From Amphritea pacifica (lineage in GTDB: Bacteria > Pseudomonadota > Gammaproteobacteria > Pseudomonadales > Balneatricaceae), in NCBI RefSeq assembly GCF_016924145.1, contig NZ_JAFFZO010000001.1, forward strand, positions 124,001 through 188,000: a stretch of 64,000 nucleotides of DNA. The letters are read 5' to 3'. This document shows positions 43,152-51,417 of the stretch, piece after piece. The notes beneath the pieces are model-generated. The model was given only the letters and a program-made list of their open reading frames with translations. It ran no database searches and had not been told where the DNA came from. The first letter of the stretch is position 1; every line of letters starts with the position of its first letter. The position numbers and the translations under genes are program-made.

Positions 43152-45266
43152 ATGAACAACATATCTATTTGGAAAGTTATACCGCTGCTGGCTACCCTCT
43201 CAGGTCTGACAGGATGTAACAGCTCAGCCATCTATAAAGATGAAGGACTGACCCCAAAGCAACCCGTTGGCCAGATTATTCACCAGCGCAATCAGGACCG
43301 AAATAGCGCAGCAGGAGCCAATAATACAACTGGCGTGGCCATGCAACAGAATCAGGGCACCCCCTCCTCTGTCCCGGAGCGACAACGCTTTGAGCTGGTG
43401 TCCGAAGCCCGGCCGATGATAACCCAGAGCCAACCGGCGTCCACGGGTAGTGGCGAGGGAAATATCACCCTCAATTTTAACGATACGGATATCCATGAGG
43501 TGGCAAAAACCATTCTCGGGGATATTCTGAACCGCAACTATGCGATTAATGACGCTGTCAATATCAGGGTGTCGCTGCACACCAGTCAGCCCCTGAATCG
43601 CGATGCCCTGATCCCCACCCTCGACTCACTGCTGTTTATGCATGGTGCGGTACTGCGGGATAACGGCCACCTGATTGAGATCATGCCCAAGAGCAACACC
43701 CTGGCCGGTGGCGCTCCACAACTGAAACTGCAGAATGATCAGGGCTTCCAGACGCTGGTAACACCACTACGCTATATCGCTGCCAAAGAGATGGAAAAAA
43801 TTCTCAAATCGGTAGCATCAGAGGGTGCCCGGATCACAGTCGATGAGCCCCATAACCTGCTGCTGATGTCCGGCTCCCGCACCGAACTGAACACCCTGCT
43901 CAACACCATTGAGACATTTGACGTCAATCAGCTGCGGGGCATGTCGATCGGTCTGTTCCGCTTACAGTCAGTGGATACCCGGACAATACTGGGAGAGCTG
44001 GAAAATGTCTTTGGTGATAAATCCTCCGGCCCGATGGCGGGGCTGGTTAAATTTGTCCCGATCGAGCGGCTGAATACCGTGATGGTGATCACTCCTCAGC
44101 CACAATACCTGAAAAGTGCTCAGCAGTGGATCGAGCGGCTCGACCGGATGGACAATCTCGCCAGCACCTCGCTGCATGTGTACAAGGTCAAATACGGTAA
44201 AGCATCACACCTGGCCGGCATGCTCGAGCAGCTGTTCTCAGGGCAGCGTTCGAAGTCAGGCAACCAGGGCAGCGGCCCCCGCTCCCCATCCCCGACTACG
44301 GCTGCCGCGCCAGCAACAGGGACACCCGCGGTGATTTCCAGCCAGGGAACACTGACACCTCTGGCCAGTCAGACCTCGCTAAGTAATCTTGGCGAGATCA
44401 GTATTATTGCCGACGAAGAGAACAACTCGCTGTTGGTGCTGGCCACCCAGGCCGACTACGGTGTGGTAGAACTGGCGCTACAGAAGCTGGATGTACTGCC
44501 TCAGCAGGTTTTGGTTGAAGCCACGATTGTCGAGGTGAAGCTCTCCGGGGATCTGAAATACGGGATCGACTGGTTCTTCAAAAATGGGTTTGGCAACGGC
44601 GATACCGGTTATGGCTCCCTTTCCAGTCCACAAAGCAGCAGTGGTTTCAAATATGAGGTGCTGGACCGCCTTAACAATCCGCTGGCCCTGCTGACTGCGC
44701 TGGCCTCCGACAGCCGCATCAATGTGATCTCCTCCCCCTCACTGATGGTGCTGGATAACCAGTCCGCCTCAATCAAGGTCGGTGATCAGGTGCCTATCTC
44801 CACCTCTGAAACCACCAATACCTCAAACAGCAGCGGCAATCTGATCACCACGTCGGTTCAATATCGGGATACCGGTGTGCTGCTGGAGGTGACGCCACAG
44901 ATCAAAGATGGCGGTATGGTGGTACTGGAGATCAATCAGGATGTCAGTGACGCCTCTGTGACAACCTCGTCAGGTATTCAGTCACCTACCATCAATCAGC
45001 GTCAGATAAAAACCACCGTTGCGGTACAAAGTGGCGATACACTGGTGCTGGGGGGGCTCATCAGAGAGAACAAAGATCTGGGAGATGCCGGCCTGCCAGG
45101 GATAAAAGATGTGCCCGGTCTTGGCTATCTGTTTGGTTCCAAAAGTGAAACCAGCCGCCGCACTGAACTGGTGGTGATGATCACACCGACAGCGATCAAA
45201 AACCGCAATCAGGCGCGGGAGGTTACCGATGAGTTTAAGCGGCAAATGAAAGCACTGAAACTGTAA
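43152..45266 (+). CDS. gspD: Type II secretion secretin GspD
   Basis: A 704-residue outer-membrane secretin from the ATG at 43152 (AGGAGAG upstream). The signal ends in a lipobox LTGC, so it is probably a lipoprotein that may not need a separate pilotin. N0 to N3 domains (about 100-430) include a Gly/Ser/Pro-rich insert near 375-400. The secretin core ends with VQSGDTLVLGGLIRENKDLG and VPGLGYLFGSKSETSRRTEL, a standard signature. It forms the exit channel for folded substrates such as the cytochromes, oxidases or protease encoded nearby. A terminator follows. Confidence 0.95.
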   Translation: MNNISIWKVIPLLATLSGLTGCNSSAIYKDEGLTPKQPVGQIIHQRNQDRNSAAGANNTTGVAMQQNQGTPSSVPERQRFELVSEARPMITQSQPASTGSGEGNITLNFNDTDIHEVAKTILGDILNRNYAINDAVNIRVSLHTSQPLNRDALIPTLDSLLFMHGAVLRDNGHLIEIMPKSNTLAGGAPQLKLQNDQGFQTLVTPLRYIAAKEMEKILKSVASEGARITVDEPHNLLLMSGSRTELNTLLNTIETFDVNQLRGMSIGLFRLQSVDTRTILGELENVFGDKSSGPMAGLVKFVPIERLNTVMVITPQPQYLKSAQQWIERLDRMDNLASTSLHVYKVKYGKASHLAGMLEQLFSGQRSKSGNQGSGPRSPSPTTAAAPATGTPAVISSQGTLTPLASQTSLSNLGEISIIADEENNSLLVLATQADYGVVELALQKLDVLPQQVLVEATIVEVKLSGDLKYGIDWFFKNGFGNGDTGYGSLSSPQSSSGFKYEVLDRLNNPLALLTALASDSRINVISSPSLMVLDNQSASIKVGDQVPISTSETTNTSNSSGNLITTSVQYRDTGVLLEVTPQIKDGGMVVLEINQDVSDASVTTSSGIQSPTINQRQIKTTVAVQSGDTLVLGGLIRENKDLGDAGLPGIKDVPGLGYLFGSKSETSRRTELVVMITPTAIKNRNQAREVTDEFKRQMKALKL

Positions 45267-45325
45267 CCAGATGGTCTGAAATACAACATTTGAGCAGCAG
45301 AGCGGCAACCAGATCAACTCTGTAC

Positions 45326-45359
45326 AAAAAGCCAGCCGGACATCGCTGTCCGGCTTTTT
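45326..45359. terminator. Bidirectional rho-independent terminator
   Basis: GCCGGACA and TGTCCGGC form an eight-pair stem with loop TCGC; an A-run precedes it and a T-run follows. It lies between the convergent gspD and TIGR02450-type genes and can serve both strands. Confidence 0.9.
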
Positions 45360-45371
45360 CAATATGAAGGT

Positions 45372-45596
45372 TTATCTCCACCCCTGTTTCCAGTGACCGC
45401 TATCGGTCAGTATCTGCCAATGAATAACGTGTTCCCGGTGGCTGATCACGGCTTCAAGAACGCACTGTTGAACAACACCTTCATCATCTTTCAGCAACTT
45501 CGTCACTAAAAAATGTTTCTCTTTATTCTGCGGCTTAACCGCTGTCCACTTACTCAAATGCAATTTAGACGGGTTAAATCGGTTCTTTTCTGCCAT
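45372..45596 (-). CDS. TIGR02450-type small conserved protein
   Basis: A 74-residue protein starting MAEKNRFNPSKLHLSKWTAV, with the family words SKWTAVxPxxKEKHFLVT and a Trp-rich end (HWQILTDSGHWKQGW). This small family is widespread in marine gammaproteobacteria and cyanobacteria and has no known function. Its start lies four bases after the chrR stop, so it is the last gene of the rpoE-chrR operon and probably belongs to the photo-oxidative stress response. Confidence 0.83.
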   Translation of the reverse strand: MAEKNRFNPSKLHLSKWTAVKPQNKEKHFLVTKLLKDDEGVVQQCVLEAVISHREHVIHWQILTDSGHWKQGWR

Positions 45597-45600
45597 CGGA

Positions 45601-46254
45601 TCAGAAACCGGTGATTGGCTGTACCAGCTTACCAAACAACGTGGTAAACCTGAGAGGAGCATCGGTAGCGATCAGGCAGATACAATCCGCTTTACTGTCG
45701 ACCAGCGGTTGATGTTCGATCTGATCATCCAGATCTGCCACATCGCCGCGGCAGAAGCGCCCAACCTCATCGGAAAACGAGCCTCGCAGCACCATAGTCA
45801 GCTCATTGCCATTGTGGGTGTGCGCCAGCATCGCCTTGCCCGGTGCAATTCTCAGCAGCCGGGAAACACCATGTCCCTCCCAGGGCATATCATAGTAAGC
45901 AACACCGGGAACGATCCGTTTCCACTCCAGTTGATCCAGCGGGCAGTGAATATACTCTCTTAAGGGGGCCGGTATCTCAGGATCCATGACGATAGGCGTA
46001 ACCGGGACGCTCTCCTGCTTCGTCGGCAGCTCATCAAGCTGAGCCAGTACCGATGCCAGCATATCATCGGCAACCGTTTCGGGTTCCAGAGATTCCAGCA
46101 GTGCGCCACCAACGGCATCAGTGTGCTCAGCCCGCTCACGACACTGTGGACAGATCGACAGATGGGATGCCACCACCAGCGCCATACCCTGCGACAGAGC
46201 GCCAGCAGAATAGCTGATAAGGGTTGCATCATCGAGGTGATGATTAATGTTCAT
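45601..46254 (-). CDS. chrR: ChrR-type zinc anti-sigma factor with cupin domain
   Basis: A 217-residue protein from the ATG at 46254 (GGAGGTGA upstream), overlapping the end of rpoE by 11 bases. The N-terminal anti-sigma domain has the zinc-binding HLSICPQC motif plus upstream histidines. The C-terminal half (about 100-215) is a cupin, with AHTHNGNELTMVLRG and a later His in DDQIEHQPLV. In the family the anti-sigma domain holds the sigma factor, and the cupin is needed for release on singlet oxygen or organic hydroperoxides. The pairing with the adjacent sigma factor is classic. Confidence 0.93.
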   Translation of the reverse strand: MNINHHLDDATLISYSAGALSQGMALVVASHLSICPQCRERAEHTDAVGGALLESLEPETVADDMLASVLAQLDELPTKQESVPVTPIVMDPEIPAPLREYIHCPLDQLEWKRIVPGVAYYDMPWEGHGVSRLLRIAPGKAMLAHTHNGNELTMVLRGSFSDEVGRFCRGDVADLDDQIEHQPLVDSKADCICLIATDAPLRFTTLFGKLVQPITGF

Positions 46255-46849
46255 ACTCGTCACCTCCCCAGATCTGTTTCAGTTTTTCTGTTGCCAGGCG
46301 GATTCTGGACTTAACACTCCCCAGAGGGATATCGAGACGGCTGGCGATATCACCGTGTGATCGCCCTTCGAAATAAGACATGTAGATAACCTGCGCCTGT
46401 TTTTCCGGTAGCTGACTGATCGCCTGTGCTACCCGGTCTGATAATACTTCCTGCTCCCCCTGTCCCGATTCGCAAGCGGTTTCACTCCACTCATCAAGAC
46501 TGTACTGGGGATATTTCTGCTTACGCATCCAGTCGATGCTCTGATTTCGTGCCAGAGTAAAGATCCAGGTGCTGGCCGCCGCTTTATCCGGATGATACAT
46601 ATGAGCCTTGCGCCACACCGATAGCATCACCTCCTGCGTCACCTCTTCGGCGGCGGAGATAGCCACTCCCAGCCGTACGATATAGGCCTTAACCCTGGGC
46701 GCAAAATGGTTAAACAACCGGGCATATATCGATTTATCTGGCTTTACCGCCAATCTGCCTAACAGATCGCTCCAGTCTGCGCTAGCCATCTCGGCCTGAC
46801 TCAGTTGTACGATGTTATCCACATCCTCTCCCGGTGGTCTGTTCTTCAT
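46244..46849 (-). CDS. rpoE: ECF sigma factor of the RpoE/ChrR type
   Basis: A 201-residue ECF sigma factor with region 2 (LFNHFAPRVKAYIVRLGVAI, SAEEVTQEVMLSVWRKA) and region 4 (LPEKQAQVIYMSYFEGRSHG, LDIPLGSVKSRIRLATEKL). With chrR it forms the singlet-oxygen response switch known from Rhodobacter and Vibrio-type bacteria. A self-promoter candidate (TGATCC-N17-CGTAAA, 46886 to 46858) ends only about 9 nt before the ATG, leaving almost no leader. Confidence 0.93.
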   Translation of the reverse strand: MKNRPPGEDVDNIVQLSQAEMASADWSDLLGRLAVKPDKSIYARLFNHFAPRVKAYIVRLGVAISAAEEVTQEVMLSVWRKAHMYHPDKAAASTWIFTLARNQSIDWMRKQKYPQYSLDEWSETACESGQGEQEVLSDRVAQAISQLPEKQAQVIYMSYFEGRSHGDIASRLDIPLGSVKSRIRLATEKLKQIWGGDEYEH

Positions 46850-46857
46850 ATACCCCC

Positions 46858-46886
46858 TTTACGTACTCAGATAATTAACCGGATCA
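46858..46886 (-). promoter_or_regulatory. RpoE/ChrR-type promoter for rpoE-chrR
   Basis: Read on the minus strand, TGATCC (46886-46881), a 17-base spacer and CGTAAA (46863-46858). The -35 TGATCC is the word known for ChrR-controlled sigma factors, and the same layout occurs at 46941 and 53945, supporting an autoregulated regulon. Confidence 0.65.
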
Positions 46887-46940
46887 TCCCAACTGAAAAA
46901 AGTTTCAGTCTGGTAAGTGCTTTATTCATAACAGAATCTG

Positions 46941-46968
46941 TGATCCTATTTTGAGACCTTCACGTATA
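46941..46968 (+). promoter_or_regulatory. RpoE/ChrR-type promoter for the amine oxidase-DUF1365-cfa operon
   Basis: TGATCC (46941-46946), a 16-base spacer and CGTATA (46963-46968), pointing at the flavoprotein gene at 47053. It is divergent from the rpoE promoter in the same gap. Confidence 0.65.
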
Positions 46969-47052
46969 GCCCTGCAAATACCATGTTTGCTGAGAGATTA
47001 TTTATTCACTTGGTAACAGCGAACAACACAGATCACAGTATGGACTGCTCCG

Positions 47053-48429
47053 ATGAATATTACTGCCATCCGCCCGAAAAAAATTGCCGTTATCGGTTCC
47101 GGTATTGCCGGCCTGAGCTGTGCCTGGCTATTGAACAAAGCCCACCGGGTGACGCTCTATGAAAAGGATGACCGGTTGGGTGGCCACTCCAATACTGTGC
47201 GGTTCGATCTCGACGGCACTCAGGTCGATGTCGATACCGGGTTCATCGTCTTTAATCCGGTGAACTATCCCAATCTGGTTAAGTTCCTTGAACATATCAA
47301 CCTGCCAACCTGTGCCACCGACATGTCATTCTCAGTCTCGGTCGACAGCGGCCGGTTAGAGTACAGTGGCACCGGTCTGAATGGGCTGTTTGCGCAGAAA
47401 CGCAACCTGATAAGTCCGGCCTTCTGGTCGATGATCAGAGACCTGATGCGCTTCTATCGCAACGCAGACAGGATGATGACTGACCCTTCCCTGGCGAACC
47501 TCACTCTGGAGCAGTTACTTAACCAGCATGGCTACGGTGATCGTTTTATCTATGACCATCTGCTGCCTATGGGGGCGGCCATCTGGTCCACCCCGGTGCA
47601 GCAGATGCTCAGGTATCCTGCGCTGAGTTTTCTCCGCTTCTGTCAGAATCATGGCCTGCTACAGATTAATGACCGGCCTCAGTGGCATACCATTCCTGGC
47701 GGCAGTATCGGCTACGTCAGCAGAATCGCCACCGAACTGGAAGATAATGTCAGAGTTAACAGCCGCATCCACAAAATCATCCGTCACCCGGACTTCGTGG
47801 TTATCGAAGACCTTCACGGTGCCCGGGAGCACTACGATGAGGTAGTGCTGGCCTGCCATGCAGATCAGGCTCTGGCACTGCTGGACAAGCCTACCGCTCA
47901 GGAGCAACAACTGCTGAGCAGCGTCCCCTATCAGAGAAACCGGGCGTATCTTCATCTCGATGAGAGCCTGCTGCCGCAAAACAAAAAGGTCTGGTCCAGC
48001 TGGAACTACATGGCGTCAGGCAGCACCAGAGACGAGCGCCAGGTCTCTGTCAGTTACTGGATGAACCGTTTGCAGCCACTGACGACGGAGCAACCGGTCA
48101 TCGTGTCTCTCAATCCCCCGAAAGAGCCAGCAGCGGATAAACTGGTACGCAGTTTTTTCTACGATCACCCCGCCTTTGACCAGAACTCTCTGACCCAGCA
48201 GCAGAATCTCTGGAGCCTGCAGGGTCAGCAAAAAACCTGGTTCTGCGGGGCATGGTTTGGTTATGGTTTTCATGAAGATGGACTGCAATCGGGGCTGGCA
48301 GTCGCTGAGCAACTGGGGGGGATTCCCCGCCCCTGGCATCTGGACACCCCCAACAGCAGAATTATCGTCACCCCCAGACCCCCTGAAAGATCTATGGAGG
48401 ATGAGATAAGGACCCGCATCCATGGTTAA
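47053..48429 (+). CDS. FAD-dependent amine-oxidase-like protein (phytoene-desaturase fold)
   Basis: A 458-residue flavoprotein with the FAD motif AVIGSGIAGLSCAWLL near residue 13, the second nucleotide region YEKDDRLGGHSNTVRF, and a C-terminal FCGAWFGYGFHEDGLQSG that closes the FAD site. It belongs to the NAD(P)-binding/amine oxidase group that is regularly co-encoded with DUF1365 and cyclopropane synthase genes under RpoE/ChrR control. In Rhodobacter relatives such clusters act on membrane fatty acids during singlet-oxygen stress, so a lipid substrate is likely here. It overlaps the DUF1365 gene by eight bases. Confidence 0.9.
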   Translation: MNITAIRPKKIAVIGSGIAGLSCAWLLNKAHRVTLYEKDDRLGGHSNTVRFDLDGTQVDVDTGFIVFNPVNYPNLVKFLEHINLPTCATDMSFSVSVDSGRLEYSGTGLNGLFAQKRNLISPAFWSMIRDLMRFYRNADRMMTDPSLANLTLEQLLNQHGYGDRFIYDHLLPMGAAIWSTPVQQMLRYPALSFLRFCQNHGLLQINDRPQWHTIPGGSIGYVSRIATELEDNVRVNSRIHKIIRHPDFVVIEDLHGAREHYDEVVLACHADQALALLDKPTAQEQQLLSSVPYQRNRAYLHLDESLLPQNKKVWSSWNYMASGSTRDERQVSVSYWMNRLQPLTTEQPVIVSLNPPKEPAADKLVRSFFYDHPAFDQNSLTQQQNLWSLQGQQKTWFCGAWFGYGFHEDGLQSGLAVAEQLGGIPRPWHLDTPNSRIIVTPRPPERSMEDEIRTRIHG

Positions 48430-49234
48430 ACTGAACTCCTCTGTGTTCGCCGGTGTTGTTATGCATCACCGTTTTACACCGAAGCGGCATCGCTTTATCT
48501 ATCGGGTTTTCTCGCTGTGCATCGATCTCGATGAACTGACTTTGCTAAGCAACACCCTGAGATGGTTTTCCATCAACCGCTTCGGCCTGCTGGCATTTTA
48601 CGAAAAAGATCATGGTCGCGGAGAGGGTCGGTTGCGTCAGGAGATCACCGGGCTGTTATCATCCCGGGGTTATGCATCAGCCACACACCGTATTGAGCTA
48701 CTCTGCTACCCAAGAATTCTGGGGTATACCTTTAACCCTCTGAGTGTCTACTTCTGCTATAACCCTGACAAAGAGTTGGAGGTGATCCTATATGAGGTCA
48801 GCAACACCTTCGGCCAGCGGCACAGTTACCTGCTGGTGAACGATAAACCCGATGAGAAGATTGTCCGCCATAGCTGCCATAAGCTGATGTATGTCAGTCC
48901 GTTTATGCCCATGGACACCGCCTACAGTTTCAGAATTCTGCCGCCCCGGGAAAGGGTTTCCGTATGCATTCAACAGAGCAGCAGAGATGGCACGCAGATC
49001 ACTCCGATTCTGAATGCCACGTTTACCGGACAACGACAGGAGATAAACGATATAAACCTGCTCAGGCTGTTTATCAGTCATCCACTGATGACCCTGAAAG
49101 TGATGGGGGCTATCCACTGGGAAGCACTCAGACTCTGGCTGAAAGGCCTAAAACTTCAGCCGCGTAACACCACAAAAAGCTACAGCATCAGTTGGTCAGA
49201 TCGCAATGGAGAAACTCACTATGAAAACCTGTAA
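48422..49234 (+). CDS. DUF1365 family protein
   Basis: A 270-residue protein starting MVKLNSSVFAGVVMHHRFTP, with the DUF1365 signatures HRFIYRVFSLCIDLDEL and NPLSVYFCYN. The biochemical role is unknown. The family is nearly always found between an amine-oxidase-like flavoprotein and a cyclopropane fatty acid synthase, as here, which implies a part in lipid modification under oxidative stress. No signal peptide is seen. Confidence 0.92.
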   Translation: MVKLNSSVFAGVVMHHRFTPKRHRFIYRVFSLCIDLDELTLLSNTLRWFSINRFGLLAFYEKDHGRGEGRLRQEITGLLSSRGYASATHRIELLCYPRILGYTFNPLSVYFCYNPDKELEVILYEVSNTFGQRHSYLLVNDKPDEKIVRHSCHKLMYVSPFMPMDTAYSFRILPPRERVSVCIQQSSRDGTQITPILNATFTGQRQEINDINLLRLFISHPLMTLKVMGAIHWEALRLWLKGLKLQPRNTTKSYSISWSDRNGETHYENL

Positions 49235-50576
49235 CTATCAGACCACCTCAACCGCAGGCCGGTCACAGGTCAAAACCCTGGCACAACAGTCCATGGCGCA
49301 ACACAGGTATGAGCAAGAGTACGACACGGCTATTAAACCTGACTGGCTGGAACAACGGGTGCTCAACCGGCTCAATTCGCCCCTGAGTCAAACCCGGGGG
49401 AGAATCCACCTGATTATGCCCAGCGGCTATCAACAGGCGTTCGGCAAAGGGAGTCTTGATCACGATCAGCCCGACACTGAGGCCTGTCAGAATCAATCCG
49501 ATGAAATGCTTCAGGTCACCGTTCAACTCAACAGTCTGCGCTGCCTTTTACGCCTTTACACCGGGGGAATCACCGGCTGGTCTGAAGGCTATATAGCCGG
49601 CGAATGGGACAGCCCTGACCTGACCGCTTTGGTACGTTGGGCACTGCAGAACGAAAAGACTCTTGAAGGGTTCGCCAAAGCAGGCTTTATTAAGCAGCTA
49701 CTGGATAATATTCATCACTGGCGCAACCATAACAGCCGCACCGGAAGTCGCCGCAATATTGCCGCCCACTATGACCTGGGCAATGACTTTTATCGTCTCT
49801 GGCTGGACCCGACAATGTCCTACTCGTCAGCGCTGTTTAGCTCCCCACAGCAATCACTCGAACAGGCACAAACCGCCAAATACCAGCGGATTCTTGATCT
49901 GCTAAAGCCACAGGAGAACGACCATATTCTGGAGATAGGCTGTGGCTGGGGAGGCTTTGCAGAGCAGACTTTACGGCAACATAAAATCAGAGTTCATGGC
50001 GTTACTCTGTCTGAAGAGCAGCTTCAGTGGAGTCGCAACAGACTCGCATCAGCAGGGCTCGATAAAAGCGCCAATATCAGCCTCACCGATTACCGGGATC
50101 TGCTCAGTCAGTATGATGCGGTTGTCTCCATTGAGATGTTTGAAGCAGTGGGGGAAAAATACTGGGACAGCTATTTCAATACCCTCAAACAATCACTCAA
50201 ACCGGGCGGAACAGCGGTACTTCAGGTGATCAGTATCGAAGAGGAACGGTTTAAAACCTATCGCAATCAGGCGGACTTTATTCAACGCTATATTTTTCCG
50301 GGAGGGATGCTACCCAGTATCAGTCGACTGAAGCAAAAGTTTTCTGAGCATGGCTTCTCTCTGGAATATAAACAGCTCTTTGGCAAAGATTATGCCCGCA
50401 CCCTCAGGCTCTGGCGGGAGAATTTTGAACAACACAGCGAAGCCCTAGAACAGCTGGGCTATGACGAGCGTTTCAGACGTTTATGGCGTTACTATCTTAG
50501 CTATTGCGAGGGAGGCTTTGAAGAAGGGACCATCGATGTAGGCTTGTATCAACTGATCAACCGGAACACAGACTAA
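49221..50576 (+). CDS. Cyclopropane-fatty-acyl-phospholipid synthase family methyltransferase
   Basis: A 451-residue SAM-dependent enzyme from the ATG at 49221 (GGAG nine bases upstream), or five codons longer from 49206. It contains the family words NIAAHYDLGNDFYRLWLDPT, the SAM-binding loop ILEIGCGWGGFAEQ, and VSIEMFEAVGEKYWDSYF. It methylates or cyclopropanates unsaturated acyl chains in membrane phospholipids, which can protect against singlet oxygen. It is the third gene of the operon. Some relatives make furan or methylated acyl chains instead of cyclopropane rings. Confidence 0.93.
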   Translation: MKTCNYQTTSTAGRSQVKTLAQQSMAQHRYEQEYDTAIKPDWLEQRVLNRLNSPLSQTRGRIHLIMPSGYQQAFGKGSLDHDQPDTEACQNQSDEMLQVTVQLNSLRCLLRLYTGGITGWSEGYIAGEWDSPDLTALVRWALQNEKTLEGFAKAGFIKQLLDNIHHWRNHNSRTGSRRNIAAHYDLGNDFYRLWLDPTMSYSSALFSSPQQSLEQAQTAKYQRILDLLKPQENDHILEIGCGWGGFAEQTLRQHKIRVHGVTLSEEQLQWSRNRLASAGLDKSANISLTDYRDLLSQYDAVVSIEMFEAVGEKYWDSYFNTLKQSLKPGGTAVLQVISIEEERFKTYRNQADFIQRYIFPGGMLPSISRLKQKFSEHGFSLEYKQLFGKDYARTLRLWRENFEQHSEALEQLGYDERFRRLWRYYLSYCEGGFEEGTIDVGLYQLINRNTD

Positions 50577-50695
50577 TGTTATTTCGTTTCCTGGTGAGAA
50601 TTAAAAAACATCATTTGTATAAAGCCCCGGGGCAACCTATGATGCTCATTTTTGAGACAACTGTTCAGCAACCTTGATAACGCTTTAATGACCCC

Positions 50696-50983
50696 ATGAT
50701 GGATAACTTCACTCTGATAGGGCTGATGGCAGCCACCTGCACCACCCTCTCATTTGTGCCCCAGGTAGTTCACATACTACGCACCGGTAATGTGGAGGGT
50801 ATCTCACTGATGATGTATTCCGTTTTCACTGTTGGCGTAGCGTTATGGCTGACCTATGGCCTGCTGCTTGGTGATCTTCCTGTGATACTGGCCAATCTGG
50901 TCACTCTGGTTCTGGCTTCTACGGTGCTTGTGCTGACGCTGATCAAGCGATACAGGATCAAAAGAGATCATCCCGCTTTATAA
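50696..50983 (+). CDS. SemiSWEET-type small transporter (PQ-loop)
   Basis: A 95-residue protein of three membrane helices (about 6-24, 38-57 and 64-86) with the PQ motif SFVPQVVHILRTGNVEGISL. Such half-transporters dimerise to move sugars or related solutes. It may follow the cfa operon or have its own promoter in the 119-nt gap. Its 3' end overlaps the convergent SnoaL-like gene by 16 bases. Confidence 0.88.
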   Translation: MMDNFTLIGLMAATCTTLSFVPQVVHILRTGNVEGISLMMYSVFTVGVALWLTYGLLLGDLPVILANLVTLVLASTVLVLTLIKRYRIKRDHPAL

Positions 50984-51417
50984 GCGGCCCGCTTACGTAT
51001 ATAACCAATAACGCGTCCCAGCAGGGGAAACTCCTGCATCAGGATACTGGCGTCCCAGAAATCCTGGTGACGAGTCACCAACCCCTGTTCATTCAGGCAG
51101 ATACGACTCACTCCCTCCGCTGAAAATGAACCTGTCAGCGGCGAGGCAGCAGAAAAACGCCAGTAAATATAGCCCGTGTGGCCCTGTAGCTGCCACTCAA
51201 GCAGATCAAAACGTACATCCTGCAACTGCCGGAACATCTCCTCCATAATCCCCAGAAAGGCGGTTTTACCCTGCACCCGGTTGAAGGGGTCTGTAAACTG
51301 TATCTCATCTGCCACCAGCTCGCCCAGATCGGCAATTTTAGCCGGCGTTAACTGGGCCAGACAGATCGCGTATCGGTTTAACCGCGCTGTAATGCTATGA
51401 CTAACGGTTTCTGACAT
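50968..51417 (-). CDS. SnoaL/NTF2-like protein
   Basis: A 149-residue protein from the ATG at 51417, with AGG in front. It has the cone-shaped NTF2-like pattern (AQLTPAKIADLGELVADEIQ, DPFNRVQGKTAFLGIMEEMF). The family includes small cyclases, isomerases and non-catalytic binders, and the substrate is unknown. It is the last gene of the minus-strand stress operon and overlaps the SDR gene by 17 bases. Confidence 0.85.
   Translation of the reverse strand: MSETVSHSITARLNRYAICLAQLTPAKIADLGELVADEIQFTDPFNRVQGKTAFLGIMEEMFRQLQDVRFDLLEWQLQGHTGYIYWRFSAASPLTGSFSAEGVSRICLNEQGLVTRHQDFWDASILMQEFPLLGRVIGYIRKRAAYKAG

Noticed and set aside
50640-50695. TGTCTCAAAA on the minus strand upstream of the SemiSWEET gene as another enhancer site
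   Set aside because: No GG-N10-GC promoter lies at a suitable distance; the nearest candidate has an 11-base spacer.
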